Under the pieces are notes generated by a model, which had not been told where the DNA came from, searched no databases, and worked only from the letters and a program-made list of their open reading frames with translations. A DNA stretch of 64,000 nt from Aeromonas veronii bv. veronii (GTDB taxonomy: Bacteria > Pseudomonadota > Gammaproteobacteria > Enterobacterales > Aeromonadaceae), in contig NZ_CDDK01000024.1 of assembly GCF_000820225.1 (NCBI RefSeq), positions 40,020-104,019 on the forward strand. The letters run 5' to 3'. The translations under genes and the position numbers were made by a program. Below, piece after piece: positions 1 through 11,576 of this stretch (position 1 is its first letter; the number at the start of each line of letters is the position of its first letter).

Positions 1-530
1 TCGTCGACCCACTCGGGATCGAGGGCCGAGGTGGGCTCATCAAACAGGATCACCTTGGAGTGGGCCGCCATGGCGCGGCCAATGCCGACCCGTTGTTGTT
101 GGCCACCGGAGAGAGAGGCCGGATAGGCATCCTGCTTGTCGGCGAGGCCAATGTCCTTGAGGATGCCGAGCGCTGTGGCGCGGGCCTCCGCTTTTGGCTG
201 CTTCCAGACGGTGATCAGCCCTTCGGCGATGTTGTCGAGCGCTGTTTTGTTGGCAAAAAGGGCGTAGTTCTGGAACACGAAGGAGGCCCGCTTGCGCAGC
301 TCGATCGCCTGCTGTTCACTGGCTTTGGCCAGATTGAGCTCGAGATCGTCGATGGCCAGGGTGCCCGCATCCGGGGTCTCCAGCAGGTTCAGGCAGCGCA
401 ACAGAGTCGACTTGCCGGTGCCGGAGGGGCCGATGATGACGACAATTTCCCCCTTTTTGACCTCCAGATCGATACCGTTGAGCACCTGATTGCCGTGATA
501 TGCCTTGGAGAGGCCGGTTAGCTTGATCAT
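1..530 (-). CDS. Polar amino-acid ABC transporter ATP-binding protein (3' end outside window)
   Basis: ATPase subunit of a polar amino-acid importer; it would hydrolyse ATP on the cytoplasmic face to drive uptake through the permease encoded just upstream. The N-terminus [15 protein letters not shown] is followed by a Walker A (GPSGTGKST, about residues 34-42), a Q-loop near FVFQNYALF, the ABC signature [16 protein letters not shown] and a Walker B ([13 protein letters not shown]). The gene runs off the left edge, so roughly the last quarter is not visible. The start ATG at 530 has GAGGG upstream and lies 12 nt after the permease stop, so the three transporter genes form one leftward operon. 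The arrangement resembles the E. coli cystine system TcyJ-TcyL-TcyN; substrate is inferred from family only. Confidence 0.9.
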   Translation of the reverse strand, partial: MIKLTGLSKAYHGNQVLNGIDLEVKKGEIVVIIGPSGTGKSTLLRCLNLLETPDAGTLAIDDLELNLAKASEQQAIELRKRASFVFQNYALFANKTALDNIAEGLITVWKQPKAEARATALGILKDIGLADKQDAYPASLSGGQQQRVGIGRAMAAHSKVILFDEPTSALDPEWVD

Positions 531-542
531 GAACGCCCTCCT

Positions 543-1211
543 TTAATAGGCACGGTTGAGACGAATTTCCAGCAGATGCTGCAAGCGGGTAAAGAAGATC
601 ACCACTACCCAGTAGATCAGCGCCACCGCCATAAAGCTCTCGAAGAACTTGAAGGAGGAGGAGGCTTCCATTTGCGCCTTGCCCATGATCTCGGCCACTC
701 CCAGCGTGAAGGCCAGCGAGGTGCTCTTGATCATGTCGATGAAGTAGTTCATCAGCGACGGGGTGGCGATACGGGCCGCCTGCGGCAGGATGATCCGCTG
801 CATCGCCTGATAACGGCTCATGCCGATACTGAGCGCCGCTTCCATCTGGCTTTTGTGAATGCCGAGGATGGCTGCGCGGATCGACTCGGCCATGTAGGCG
901 GCGAAGTGCAGGGTCAGACCGACGATGGCGGCGGTAAAGGCATCCATTCCCACGAAGATCGGGAACAGTTGCGGCAGTCCGTAGTAGAGCAGGAACAGCT
1001 GAACGAGTAGCGGTGTACCCCGAAAGAACGAGATATAGAGCATCGCCAGCCAGTGAATCGCAGGGACGCGAAACACCCGTACTATCGCCAGGGCCAGCGA
1101 GAGTACGAGTGCCAGCACGAATCCCCACAGGGCCATCTCCATCGTGGTGCCCAGGTATTTGAGCAGGATGGGAAACAGCCCCAGCGTGTATTCGAGGTCA
1201 AATTCCATCAT
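543..1211 (-). CDS. Polar amino-acid ABC transporter permease (cystine-type)
   Basis: Inner-membrane permease of the HisM/TcyL family, 222 aa, about the usual family length. It has a hydrophobic N-terminal segment (about residues 20-45), further membrane spans, and the EAA loop that contacts the ATPase (EAALSIGMSRYQAMQRIILPQA, about residues 125-146, only partly quoted by key residues E-A-A...G...I-L-P). The two initial Met codons (ATGATG) are equally possible starts. The stop of the upstream binding-protein gene directly abuts this start, which implies translational coupling within the operon. Confidence 0.9.
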   Translation of the reverse strand: MMEFDLEYTLGLFPILLKYLGTTMEMALWGFVLALVLSLALAIVRVFRVPAIHWLAMLYISFFRGTPLLVQLFLLYYGLPQLFPIFVGMDAFTAAIVGLTLHFAAYMAESIRAAILGIHKSQMEAALSIGMSRYQAMQRIILPQAARIATPSLMNYFIDMIKSTSLAFTLGVAEIMGKAQMEASSSFKFFESFMAVALIYWVVVIFFTRLQHLLEIRLNRAY

Positions 1212-1970
1212 TTATTTGTCGGTGATGTCGGAAGCGAACCATTTCTCGGAGATCTGACGCAGGGAGCCATCCTTGCGCATGGCGGTCAGGGCCTCGTCGA
1301 CCTTCTTCAGCAGCGCCTGTTTCTCCGGGGTCTTCAGGAAGGGCAGGGCGTTCTCGATAGTCTCGAACGGTGCGCCAGCCTGTTGCAGCGGCAGCTTGGA
1401 CTCTTTGATCAGCTGGGCGGTGGAGACGCGGTCCATCACGAAGGCATCGATGCGACCCAGGGCGACATCCTGCTCGAAGGCGGAGTCATAGGTGCGGATA
1501 TCGATCTTCTTGTTCGGGTCATTCTTGCGCAGCAGCTCTTCAAAGTTGGAACCCAGGTTCACGGCCACCTTCTTGCCTTCCAGATCCTTGATGCCATGAA
1601 TGGTGCTGTTGCCCTTGCGTACTACAATCTGGGCGCCGTCATAGACGTAAGGCTGGGAGAAGTCGTACTTCGCCTTGCGCTCGTCGGTGATGGTGATCTG
1701 GTTGGAGATGGTATCGATGCGGCCGGTTTCCAGCATGCCGAACAGGCCGGAGAAGCTGGCGGTCACGAATTCGACCTTGTAGCCGGTGCGCTCGCCGATC
1801 TGGTTCCACATATCCACTTCAAAGCCCTGCAGCTTGTCCTGCTTGACGAAAGTGAACGGGAAATATTTGCCAGACATGCCGACCTTGATGGTCTCCTGGG
1901 CGATGGCCTGACCGGACAGGGTGGCGAGCAGGATGGCTGCGCCGGAAATCAGTTTGATGGATGTTTTCAT
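1212..1970 (-). CDS. Periplasmic amino-acid (cystine-type) binding protein
   Basis: Solute-binding protein of the polar amino-acid ABC family, 252 aa from the chosen start. Residues 1-24 form a signal peptide ending in an AxA-type site (SGQAIA-QE). The mature part carries family hallmarks: GKYFPFTF, GFEVDMWNQI, TITDERKAKYDFSQPY and a C-terminal LRQISEKWF. The start is the Met of MKTSIKL rather than an upstream in-frame Met, because a GAGAG Shine-Dalgarno lies 8-10 nt before it and the signal peptide then has normal form. It is the first gene of the transporter operon and is divergent from dnaA. Cystine is the likely ligand by resemblance to TcyJ/FliY, but glutamine- or arginine-type specificity cannot be excluded. 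Confidence 0.88.
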   Translation of the reverse strand: MKTSIKLISGAAILLATLSGQAIAQETIKVGMSGKYFPFTFVKQDKLQGFEVDMWNQIGERTGYKVEFVTASFSGLFGMLETGRIDTISNQITITDERKAKYDFSQPYVYDGAQIVVRKGNSTIHGIKDLEGKKVAVNLGSNFEELLRKNDPNKKIDIRTYDSAFEQDVALGRIDAFVMDRVSTAQLIKESKLPLQQAGAPFETIENALPFLKTPEKQALLKKVDEALTAMRKDGSLRQISEKWFASDITDK

Positions 1971-2096
1971 GGTGTTTCTCTCTCTCAATGTCTTGTATTT
2001 GTAGTTGTAATAACTGCTTTGGCCCTGATGTTATTGGAATAAAATTTAAAAAATAAATGACATTTGGTTATATGAAATAACAGGAGAGAAGCTCGG

Positions 2097-2281
2097 GATC
2101 GACCAATCCGGACGGTGGATCAAGCTGTGGGTAACTTTGGGGATGAAATCCGATCCAAAGGCGCTGGATCCTTGAAAGTCAAGGATCTTATTTGCTGGAT
2201 CCACCGGGCGATGGCTGGAGATCCGGCGGCTAAAAACGTAGAATAGCCGGTCTTTAGTTAATCAATCGACAGGAGTTTAGA
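2097..2281 (+). promoter_or_regulatory. dnaA upstream control region: GATC cluster and DnaA-box-like site
   Basis: Between the divergent transporter and dnaA, seven GATC sites occur in about 127 bp (2097, 2118, 2152, 2167, 2184, 2198, 2220); about 0.5 is expected by chance. Two flank a 3-nt spacer inside a 9-bp inverted repeat (GATCCTTGA/TCAAGGATC, 2167-2187). A DnaA-box-like sequence TGTGGGTAA (one mismatch to TGTGGATAA) lies at 2126-2134. In E. coli the dnaA promoter is autoregulated by DnaA and sequestered by SeqA through GATC sites, so the same logic is inferred. The rest of 1971-2096 is AT-rich and shows no gene. Confidence 0.6.
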
Positions 2282-3652
2282 GTGACTGCTTCGCTATGGC
2301 AGCAGTGCCTTAACCGGCTGCAAGATGAGTTGCCCTCGGCAGAATTCAGCATGTGGATCCGGCCGCTTCAAGCGGAGTTGAGTGACAATACTCTGACCCT
2401 GTATGCACCGAATCGCTTTGTTCTGGACTGGGTACGAGACAAGTATCTCATCCGGGTTAACGGCATCATCAACGAACTCTGCGGGGTCGACGGCCCCGCC
2501 CTGCGTTTTGATATAGGTAATCGTCCCCATCCTGTTGCTGTCGCCAGAGCGCCGGTACAGGGTGCCGCGCCTGTGAATAACTTGCAGAAGAGCTGGGAAA
2601 GCAAGGCTGAAGCCAAGCCCGAGCCGAACCACAAGAGCAACACCAACGTGAACTATACCTTCGAGAATTTCGTCGAGGGTAAGTCCAACCAGTTGGCGCG
2701 TGCGGCTGCCCGTCAGGTAGCGGACAATCCGGGTGGTGCTTACAACCCGCTGTTCCTCTATGGCGGCACCGGCTTGGGTAAAACCCACCTGCTGCACGCC
2801 GTTGGCAATGCCATCAAGGAGAGTAAAAAAGATGCCAAAGTCATCTATATGCACTCCGAGCGGTTTGTTCAGGACATGGTGAAAGCGCTGCAAAACAACG
2901 CCATTGAAGAGTTCAAGCGTTACTACCGCAGCGTCGATGCCCTGCTCATCGATGACATCCAGTTTTTCGCCAACAAGGAGCGCTCCCAGGAGGAGTTCTT
3001 CCATACCTTCAATGCCTTGCTGGAAGGTAACCAGCAGATCATCCTGACCTCGGATCGCTATCCGAAGGAGATCAACGGTGTCGAGGATCGCCTCAAGTCC
3101 CGCTTCGGCTGGGGCCTGACCGTGGCGATCGAACCGCCGGAGCTGGAGACCCGCGTCGCGATCCTGATGCGCAAGGCAGACGAGAACCAGATCCATCTGC
3201 CGGACGAAGTGGCCTTCTTCATTGCCAAACGTCTGCGATCCAACGTCCGTGAACTGGAAGGCGCCCTCAACCGGGTGATCGCCAACGCCAACTTCACCGG
3301 CCGTGCCATCAACATCGATTTCGTGCGCGAAGCGCTGCGCGACCTGTTGGCACTGCAGGAGAAGCTGGTCACCATCGACAATATCCAGAAGACGGTGGCG
3401 GAGTACTACAAGATCAAGCTGGCGGATCTGCTCTCCAAGCGTCGTTCCCGCTCTGTTGCCCGTCCGCGCCAACTGGCGATGGCACTGGCCAAGGAGCTGA
3501 CCAACCACAGTTTGCCGGAGATAGGTGATGCCTTTGGTGGCCGTGACCACACTACCGTTCTTCATGCCTGCCGCAAGATCGAGCAGCTGAAGGAGGAGAG
3601 TCACGACATCAAGGAGGACTATTCCAACCTGATCCGTACCCTTTCTTCCTGA
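2282..3652 (+). CDS. dnaA: Chromosomal replication initiator DnaA
   Basis: Cytoplasmic AAA+ initiator that binds DnaA boxes and melts the origin; 456 aa, close to the E. coli length. Domain I is at the N-terminus ([21 protein letters not shown]), followed by a variable linker (about 85-120). The AAA+ domain carries Walker [10 protein letters not shown] (about 160-168) and Walker B LLIDDIQF (about 220-227). Domain IV holds the signature for DNA binding near [15 protein letters not shown] at the C-terminus. The start is GTG, with a CAGGAG Shine-Dalgarno 7-10 nt upstream. The last codons ([10 protein letters not shown]) are repeated in a short tandem duplication just downstream. Confidence 0.98.
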   Translation: MTASLWQQCLNRLQDELPSAEFSMWIRPLQAELSDNTLTLYAPNRFVLDWVRDKYLIRVNGIINELCGVDGPALRFDIGNRPHPVAVARAPVQGAAPVNNLQKSWESKAEAKPEPNHKSNTNVNYTFENFVEGKSNQLARAAARQVADNPGGAYNPLFLYGGTGLGKTHLLHAVGNAIKESKKDAKVIYMHSERFVQDMVKALQNNAIEEFKRYYRSVDALLIDDIQFFANKERSQEEFFHTFNALLEGNQQIILTSDRYPKEINGVEDRLKSRFGWGLTVAIEPPELETRVAILMRKADENQIHLPDEVAFFIAKRLRSNVRELEGALNRVIANANFTGRAINIDFVREALRDLLALQEKLVTIDNIQKTVAEYYKIKLADLLSKRRSRSVARPRQLAMALAKELTNHSLPEIGDAFGGRDHTTVLHACRKIEQLKEESHDIKEDYSNLIRTLSS

Positions 3653-3747
3653 TAACGGAATCGAGTGGACAGATGCAGCGCGAATATTCCAACCTGATCC
3701 GAATCTTTTCCTCCTAATCACAACGGAGAGCACAGATGCAGCTCGAA
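3620..3747 (+). repeat. Tandem duplication of the dnaA/dnaN boundary with chimeric mini-ORF
   Basis: Two imperfect copies of about 63-65 bp (3620-3684 and 3685-3747) each carry the dnaA C-terminal codons, the stop, the intergenic spacer and the first codons of dnaN. Both begin with the identical 17 bp from TATTCC to GATCCG and end with CAGATGCAG. The inner ATG at 3673 opens a 14-codon ORF, MQREYSNLIRIFSS, stopping at 3717. Its first residues match the DnaN start (MQLE) and its last ten match the DnaA end ([10 protein letters not shown]). Both flanking genes stay intact. The ORF has only a weak GTGGA upstream, so translation is uncertain. Confidence 0.85.
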
Positions 3748-4839
3748 ATTAGCCGTGAGGCCCTGTTACGTCCTCTGCAACTGGTGTCCGGCGCCCTCGG
3801 CGGCCGACCGACCCTGCCGATCCTCGGCAACGTGCTGCTTGATGTCAGCAACGGTCTGCTGTCACTGACCGGTACCGATCTCGAAGTAGAGATGATCGGT
3901 CAGGTCTATCTGAACGGGGCCAGCGAAGATGGCCGCACCACAGTACCGGCGCGCAAGCTGCTGGATATCTGCCGTGGTCTGCCGGAAGGCGCCGAGATCC
4001 GTCTCAATACCGAAGGCGAGCGCCTGATCATCCGGTCCGGTCGCTCCCGCTTCAACCTCTCGACCCTGCCGGCGACCGAGTATCCGAACATCGAGGATTG
4101 GGAATCTGTGCTCGAGTTCGATATCAGCCAGCTGGAGCTGAAGAAGCTGATCGATGCGACCCAGTTCTCCATGGCCAGCCAGGATGTTCGTTACTACCTG
4201 AACGGTATGCTGTTCGAGAGCGAAGGTCACGGTCTGCGCACCGTGGCGACCGACGGTCACCGTCTGGCCACCTGCCGCCGCGAGGTAGTAGGGGAATCGC
4301 TGCCCGATCATCAGGTTATCCTGCCGCGCAAAGGGGTACTGGAGCTGGTGCGTCTGCTGGAGGCGGAAGACAAGCCGGTGCGGCTGCAGATCGGTCGCAG
4401 CAACCTGCGTGCTGCGCTGGACGGCTTCATCTTCACCTCCAAGCTGGTGGATGGCCGCTTCCCGGACTGGCGCCGCGTCATTCCGCGCAACAGCGACAAG
4501 GCCCTGATCGCCGGCCGTGAGGATCTGCGTCAGGCGTTTGCCCGTGCCGCCATCCTCTCCAACGAGAAATTCCGTGGGGTGCGTCTCAATCTGCAGGAAA
4601 ACCTGCTGCGCATCACCGCCAACAACCCGGAACAGGAAGAAGCCGAAGAGCTGCTTGACGTACAATATGCCGCTGGCGAGATGGAGATCGGCTTTAACGT
4701 CTCTTATGTGCTCGACGTGCTGAATACGTTAAAATGTGACCAAATTCGGATTAGCCTGAGCGATTCCATCAGCAGTGCCATTATTGAGGATTTTGAACAT
4801 CAGGATGCTCAGTACGTGGTGATGCCGATGCGGATCTAG
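3736..4839 (+). CDS. dnaN: DNA polymerase III beta sliding clamp
   Basis: Ring-shaped processivity clamp of the replicative polymerase, 367 aa, one residue longer than in E. coli. N-terminal MQLEISREALLRPLQLVSG, the LPILGN motif, ATDGHRLA in the middle domain and the C-terminal YVVMPMRI ending are all family hallmarks. The ATG at 3736 has CGGAGAG 7-8 nt upstream. A similar ATGCAG 63 bp earlier belongs to the duplicated boundary and leads only to a 14-codon ORF, so 3736 is the true start. recF begins 2 nt after the stop. Confidence 0.98.
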   Translation: MQLEISREALLRPLQLVSGALGGRPTLPILGNVLLDVSNGLLSLTGTDLEVEMIGQVYLNGASEDGRTTVPARKLLDICRGLPEGAEIRLNTEGERLIIRSGRSRFNLSTLPATEYPNIEDWESVLEFDISQLELKKLIDATQFSMASQDVRYYLNGMLFESEGHGLRTVATDGHRLATCRREVVGESLPDHQVILPRKGVLELVRLLEAEDKPVRLQIGRSNLRAALDGFIFTSKLVDGRFPDWRRVIPRNSDKALIAGREDLRQAFARAAILSNEKFRGVRLNLQENLLRITANNPEQEEAEELLDVQYAAGEMEIGFNVSYVLDVLNTLKCDQIRISLSDSISSAIIEDFEHQDAQYVVMPMRI

Positions 4840-4841
4840 TC

Positions 4842-8353
<3,512 letters not shown>

Positions 8354-8378
8354 TCGATGCTGTCAGCTCGATATACAA

Positions 8379-8410
8379 AAGCCGCTCCCTGTGAGCGGCT
8401 TTTTGTTTTT
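8379..8410 (+). terminator. Rho-independent terminator of gyrB
   Basis: AGCCGCTC and GAGCGGCT form an 8-bp stem (8380-8400) followed by TTTTTGTTTTT. It lies 26 nt after the gyrB stop. Confidence 0.92.
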
Positions 8411-8427
8411 GGGCGGAAGAAGTTGCA

Positions 8428-8443
8428 CGTTCCACGTGAAACA
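8428..8443. other. parS: parS-like partition site downstream of gyrB
   Basis: CGTTCCACGTGAAACA differs by one edge base from the TGTTNCACGTGAAACA form of parS. It sits in the short intergenic gap between the gyrB terminator and the convergent regulator gene. Confidence 0.75.
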
Positions 8444-8465
8444 TCGTGCTTTGGTATCAGGGGTT

Positions 8466-9416
8466 TTAGCCGCGAAAAGATCGTCGCCACTCGCTGGGGG
8501 AGATGGAAAAGCGGGCGCGGAAGTGGTTGCGCAGGGAGGTGGCACTCTTGAAGCCAACCAGCTCGGCAATGCGGTCGATAGAATGACCGCTTACCTCCAG
8601 CAACTCCTGACTGCGCCTGAGCCGCTCCGCCAGCAGCCATTCACCCACCGAGAGGCCGGTAGCCTGATGAAAACGGCGGGTAAAGGTGCGGCGGCTCATC
8701 AGGGTATGGGCCGCCAGAGAATCCAGGGTGTGGGGTTCGGCCAGATGGGCACGCAGGTGATCGAGCAACTGGTTCATCCGGACATCGCGGGTGGAGGTGG
8801 GCACCGGCTGCTCGATAAACTGGGCCTGACCCCCTTCCCGGTGAGGCGGGATCACCAGCCGCCGCGCCACTTTGTTGGCGATGGCCGAGCCGTGGTACTG
8901 GCGTACCAGATAGAGGCAGCAGTCCAGCCCGGCGGCGGTGCCTGCCGAGGTGACCAGCCCTTCGTCATCCACATAGAGGGCGTTGGTATCGAGCTGCACG
9001 CAGGGAAAGCGGTGGCAGAAATCCTGCTCATACTCCCAGTGGGTCGATGCCTTGCGACCATTGAGCAGCCCGGCGTAGGCGAGCACATAGGTGCCGAGAC
9101 AGAGCCCGACCAGCCGGGCACCTCTGGCTCTGGCGGCAATCAGAGCATTGAGCAGCTGTGCTGGTGGTCGTGCTGCCGGGTCGTGCCAGAAGGGAATGAC
9201 GATGATCTCCGCCTCGGCCAGCACCTCCAGCCCATGGGGAGCCTGAATGGTGAAGCCTTGCGCCGAGCGTGAATGAGGGTTGCCATCACCGCAGCAGATC
9301 ATGAGCTCGAACAGCGGCTGGCCCGGCAGGATGTCGCCGAAGATGAGGCAGGGGACGGCGCAGTGAAAAGGACTGAAGTGATCGAAGGTCACCACGGCAA
9401 CGATCGGGGTGGGCAT
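8466..9416 (-). CDS. GlxA/FtrA-family AraC-type regulator with DJ-1/PfpI-like domain
   Basis: Transcription factor of 316 aa, the same length as E. coli FtrA. The N-terminal half is a DJ-1/PfpI-like fold (VAVVTFDHFSPF, GLCLGTYVLAYAGLLNGRKASTHW, with the Cys at GLCLG as the nucleophile-elbow equivalent). The C-terminal third is an AraC/XylS double helix-turn-helix (LAAHTLMSRRTFTRRFHQATG and IAELVGFKSATSLRNHF). The chosen start is the Met of MPTPIVAVV, since the in-frame extension upstream lacks homology and GGAG lies 8-11 nt before it. It is likely co-transcribed with the metallo-hydrolase ending 91 nt upstream and may regulate it. Ligand unknown. Confidence 0.85.
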   Translation of the reverse strand: MPTPIVAVVTFDHFSPFHCAVPCLIFGDILPGQPLFELMICCGDGNPHSRSAQGFTIQAPHGLEVLAEAEIIVIPFWHDPAARPPAQLLNALIAARARGARLVGLCLGTYVLAYAGLLNGRKASTHWEYEQDFCHRFPCVQLDTNALYVDDEGLVTSAGTAAGLDCCLYLVRQYHGSAIANKVARRLVIPPHREGGQAQFIEQPVPTSTRDVRMNQLLDHLRAHLAEPHTLDSLAAHTLMSRRTFTRRFHQATGLSVGEWLLAERLRRSQELLEVSGHSIDRIAELVGFKSATSLRNHFRARFSISPSEWRRSFRG

Positions 9417-9507
9417 TATGTTGGCTCCTCTCTGCGCGCAGACCACTCATCATAAACGTCAGGCTGTGAAAGCCGAAGGGCCATGTCTGGCATGGCCCCC
9501 CTGCGGG

Positions 9508-10278
9508 TCACAGTGATATCGCCTCGCCATCTTGCGGCACCCGTACCCGATCCGTCATGCCCCGTTTCGCCAGATAGTTGCGCAGCTCCTGGCGTGACAG
9601 CACGGCGTGGTTGACCGCCTCCATATGGCTGGCGATCAGCGTGGCTTGCGGTGCCGCCTGATATACGGCGGCGACATCCTCCTTGCCCATGATGATGGAA
9701 CCGAGTCCGGGCACCTGTGCATCGCCGCAGTTGAGGATGATGACCTCGGGTTGATGCTGTTGCAGGGCTTGTTCGACCGAGGGATGCCAGATGGTATCAC
9801 CGGCCAGATAGAGGCTCTGTTCATTGGGGTGGGAGAAAACCACGCCGCATACCTCTCCCATGCGCTCGCCCAGTACCGCCATCAACGGGTCGCTGCCGTG
9901 CTGGCCACCGGTCTGCTGCAGGCGAATGCCGGCAAACTCGGGCTGGTCGCTCAGCAGCCGCACATCCTCAAAGCCACTGGCACGAATGGCATCGGCATCT
10001 TTTTTATGTTGTACCAAGAGCGGCAGATGTTTGGGGATCAGGGCTCTGGCGGCGTCATCCCAGTGGTCGGGATGGTCGTGGGTGACGATAACGGCGTCCA
10101 CATCGACCAGCTCATCGATCGGTAGCGGCAGCTCGACCAGCGGATTGCGCAGATGGCTGTTGGCGGTGCCCTCAAAGCCGGGGAAGGCCCCCTTGGCAGA
10201 GAGCATGGGGTCGATCAGAAAGCGGGTACCGGCATAGTCGAGCAGCAAGGTGGCGTTGCGAACCAGGGTAATCTTCAT
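9508..10278 (-). CDS. Metallo-beta-lactamase-fold hydrolase
   Basis: MBL-fold hydrolase of 256 aa. The zinc motif THDHPDHWDD (HxHxDH, about residues 61-70) is intact, and further ligands are plausible at the His of TGGQHGSDP, the Asp of LAGDTIWHPS and the His of IASHMEAVNH. The start is the Met of MKITLVRN, with TGGAG about 7 nt upstream. It lacks a signal peptide and so is probably cytoplasmic. It is paired with the downstream AraC-type regulator; the small hairpin GGGCCATG-CATGGCCC lies between them. The family is broad (UlaG-like and lactonase-like members), so the substrate is not assigned. Confidence 0.8.
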   Translation of the reverse strand: MKITLVRNATLLLDYAGTRFLIDPMLSAKGAFPGFEGTANSHLRNPLVELPLPIDELVDVDAVIVTHDHPDHWDDAARALIPKHLPLLVQHKKDADAIRASGFEDVRLLSDQPEFAGIRLQQTGGQHGSDPLMAVLGERMGEVCGVVFSHPNEQSLYLAGDTIWHPSVEQALQQHQPEVIILNCGDAQVPGLGSIIMGKEDVAAVYQAAPQATLIASHMEAVNHAVLSRQELRNYLAKRGMTDRVRVPQDGEAISL

Positions 10279-10432
10279 GGGGTGGCTCCATGTTGGCTGG
10301 TGGATATGCAACCAATTATGGGAGACGGAGCGAGTTGCCATCAGTGGCCCACGGGTCGATTATCATCACTATCGGGCCAACAGGTTGATGTTCTACAGGT
10401 CGGCGCGGCCATTTAAAAAATTTGAAAAAATC

Positions 10433-10462
10433 CCCTTGAAAGGAAAAAGTGAGCCCCTATAT
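10433..10462 (+). promoter_or_regulatory. Sigma-32 heat-shock promoter of the ibp genes
   Basis: CCCTTGAAA at 10433-10441 and CCCCTATAT at 10454-10462, 12 nt apart, match the sigma-32 -35 and -10 consensus closely. The start site would be near 10470, giving a leader of about 90 nt before ibpA. Confidence 0.85.
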
Positions 10463-10532
10463 AGGTAACAAGGCCGGAACGCTCGACAGAGGTTTCGACC
10501 AGGCGCCCGTCCATAAGGAGGGCAAATAATCC

Positions 10533-10555
10533 GTTATCGCTCACAAGAGGGTAAT
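10533..10555 (+). promoter_or_regulatory. ROSE-like RNA thermometer of ibpA
   Basis: The Shine-Dalgarno GAGGG (10547-10551) is fully paired with an upstream arm GUUAUCGCUC (10533-10542). Nine base pairs form, including two G-U wobbles, with a single bulged G at 10539. The anti-SD contains UCGCU, fitting the U(U/C)GCU motif of ROSE elements. Such hairpins melt on heating and expose the ribosome site. Confidence 0.75.
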
Positions 10556-10558
10556 ACT

Positions 10559-10972
10559 ATGCGTTCTATCGACTTTTCTCCGCTCTATCGTTCTGCCATC
10601 GGTTTCGATCGTCTGGCCAATCTCATCGAATCTGCGGCCAGCAATGGCAATGCCGGTTATCCCCCCTACAACATCGAGCAACTGGGTGACAACGACTACC
10701 GCATCAGCATGGCGGTGGCGGGCTTTACCCAGGAAGAGCTGGAGCTGAGCTTTCAGGAAAATCTGCTGACTGTGAAGGGCAACAAGCAGGCCGACACCGG
10801 GCGCAACTATCTCTATCAGGGGATTGCCGAACGTGGTTTCGAGCGCCGCTTCCAGTTGGCCGACTATGTGCGGGTGAAAGGGGCCGACCTGAAAAACGGT
10901 TTGCTGCACATCGAACTGGTGCGTGAAGTGCCCGAGGCGATGAAGCCGCGCAAGATCGAGATCAACGGCTGA
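10559..10972 (+). CDS. ibpA: Small heat-shock protein IbpA
   Basis: Hsp20/alpha-crystallin chaperone of 137 aa, the length of E. coli IbpA, that binds unfolding proteins and associates with inclusion bodies. The N-terminus [19 protein letters not shown] is nearly identical in pattern to IbpA. The alpha-crystallin domain includes [19 protein letters not shown] and the signature [17 protein letters not shown], and the C-terminal tail carries the IEI motif that docks to neighbouring subunits. Transcription is from a sigma-32 promoter and translation is likely gated by a ROSE-type hairpin. A second paralogue follows 92 nt downstream. Confidence 0.95.
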   Translation: MRSIDFSPLYRSAIGFDRLANLIESAASNGNAGYPPYNIEQLGDNDYRISMAVAGFTQEELELSFQENLLTVKGNKQADTGRNYLYQGIAERGFERRFQLADYVRVKGADLKNGLLHIELVREVPEAMKPRKIEING

Positions 10973-10987
10973 TAGCTCGAATTCACT

Positions 10988-11003
10988 GAAATTTTAAAAT
11001 TTC
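10988..11003. other. Perfect 16-bp palindrome between the ibp genes
   Basis: GAAATTTTAAAATTTC is a perfect palindrome in the 92-nt spacer. In RNA it could form a small AU-rich hairpin. Role unknown. Confidence 0.5.
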
Positions 11004-11037
11004 CCGGGTGCCGATGACGGGCCTGTGGAGAGTTGAA

Positions 11038-11061
11038 CCTGTTGCTTATTAGAAGGATAGG
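11038..11061 (+). promoter_or_regulatory. ROSE-like RNA thermometer of the second ibp gene
   Basis: CCUGUUGCUU (11038-11047) pairs with AAGGAUAGG (11053-11061) around the loop AUUAG. Nine pairs form with one bulged G at 11044, and the Shine-Dalgarno AAGGA is hidden. The anti-SD contains the canonical ROSE motif UUGCU. Confidence 0.8.
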
Positions 11062-11064
11062 ATT

Positions 11065-11505
11065 ATGCGTAACCTCGATTTTTCTCATCTCTATTCCAAC
11101 GCCGTTGGCTTCGAGCGGATGGCCCGTGAGCTGGAAGGTCTGTTCGAGCAGAAGACCGTAGCTTACCCCCCGTACAACATTGAAAAGCGCGATCAGGATG
11201 GCTATCGCATCACGGTCGCCGTGGCTGGCTTCGAGCGCGAAGAGCTGGAGCTGGAGACCGAAAACGGCACCCTCAAGGTGAAGGGGCGCAAAGGGGCTGC
11301 GGCTGGTGAGCGTCAGTTCCTCCATCAGGGGATTGCCGAGCGCGACTTCGAGCTCGCCTTCAAGCTGAGCCAGCACGTGGAAGTGCAGGGCGCCAAGCTG
11401 GAGCATGGTCTGCTGACCATCGACCTGGCCCGCGAACTGCCGGAGGCGCTCAAGCCCCGCGCCATCCCGATCGGTAAACCCGACCAGCTGGCGCTGCCCG
11501 GTTAA
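11065..11505 (+). CDS. ibpB: Small heat-shock protein, IbpB-like paralogue
   Basis: Second Hsp20 protein of 146 aa, paralogous to the preceding gene and probably on the same transcript. The N-terminus is MRNLDFSHLYSNAVGFERM. The alpha-crystallin domain shows YPPYNIEKRDQDGYRI, VAGFEREELELE and LHQGIAERDFELAFKL, and an IPI motif lies near the C-terminus. The C-terminal extension (GKPDQLALPG) is longer than in the first copy. E. coli IbpA and IbpB act as a pair, IbpA binding substrate and IbpB aiding hand-over to ClpB/DnaK; the same division of labour is inferred. Each gene has its own ROSE-like hairpin. Confidence 0.9.
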   Translation: MRNLDFSHLYSNAVGFERMARELEGLFEQKTVAYPPYNIEKRDQDGYRITVAVAGFEREELELETENGTLKVKGRKGAAAGERQFLHQGIAERDFELAFKLSQHVEVQGAKLEHGLLTIDLARELPEALKPRAIPIGKPDQLALPG

Positions 11506-11529
11506 GCAAACCGGATCGCGATAAACAAC

Positions 11530-11560
11530 AAAGGCCTGCATCTGCAGGCCTTTCTGTTTT
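11530..11560. terminator. Bidirectional terminator between ibpB and avtA
   Basis: AAAGGCCTGCA-TC-TGCAGGCCTTT forms an 11-bp stem followed by TTTCTGTTTT on the + strand and TTTGTTGTTTAT on the other. It serves the convergent ibp and avtA genes. Confidence 0.88.
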
Positions 11561-11576
11561 GTATCGCTGGATTGGA

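Noticed and set aside
2097..2281. Chromosomal origin oriC next to dnaA
   Set aside because: Only one imperfect DnaA box and no AT-rich 13-mer array are seen. In related gammaproteobacteria oriC lies by mioC/mnmG, so this is read as dnaA promoter control.
2294..3733. Long open frame (479 codons) antisense to dnaA
   Set aside because: It is a shadow of dnaA codon usage, with no ribosome site or recognisable domain. Similar long antisense frames opposite gyrB, kdpD and fabV were rejected likewise.
9417..9507. Possible boundary duplication between the metallo-hydrolase and the FtrA-like gene
   Set aside because: A 25-codon frame starting MPD exists, but neither end resembles the neighbouring proteins. 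The spacer is better described by its hairpin GGGCCATG-CATGGCCC.
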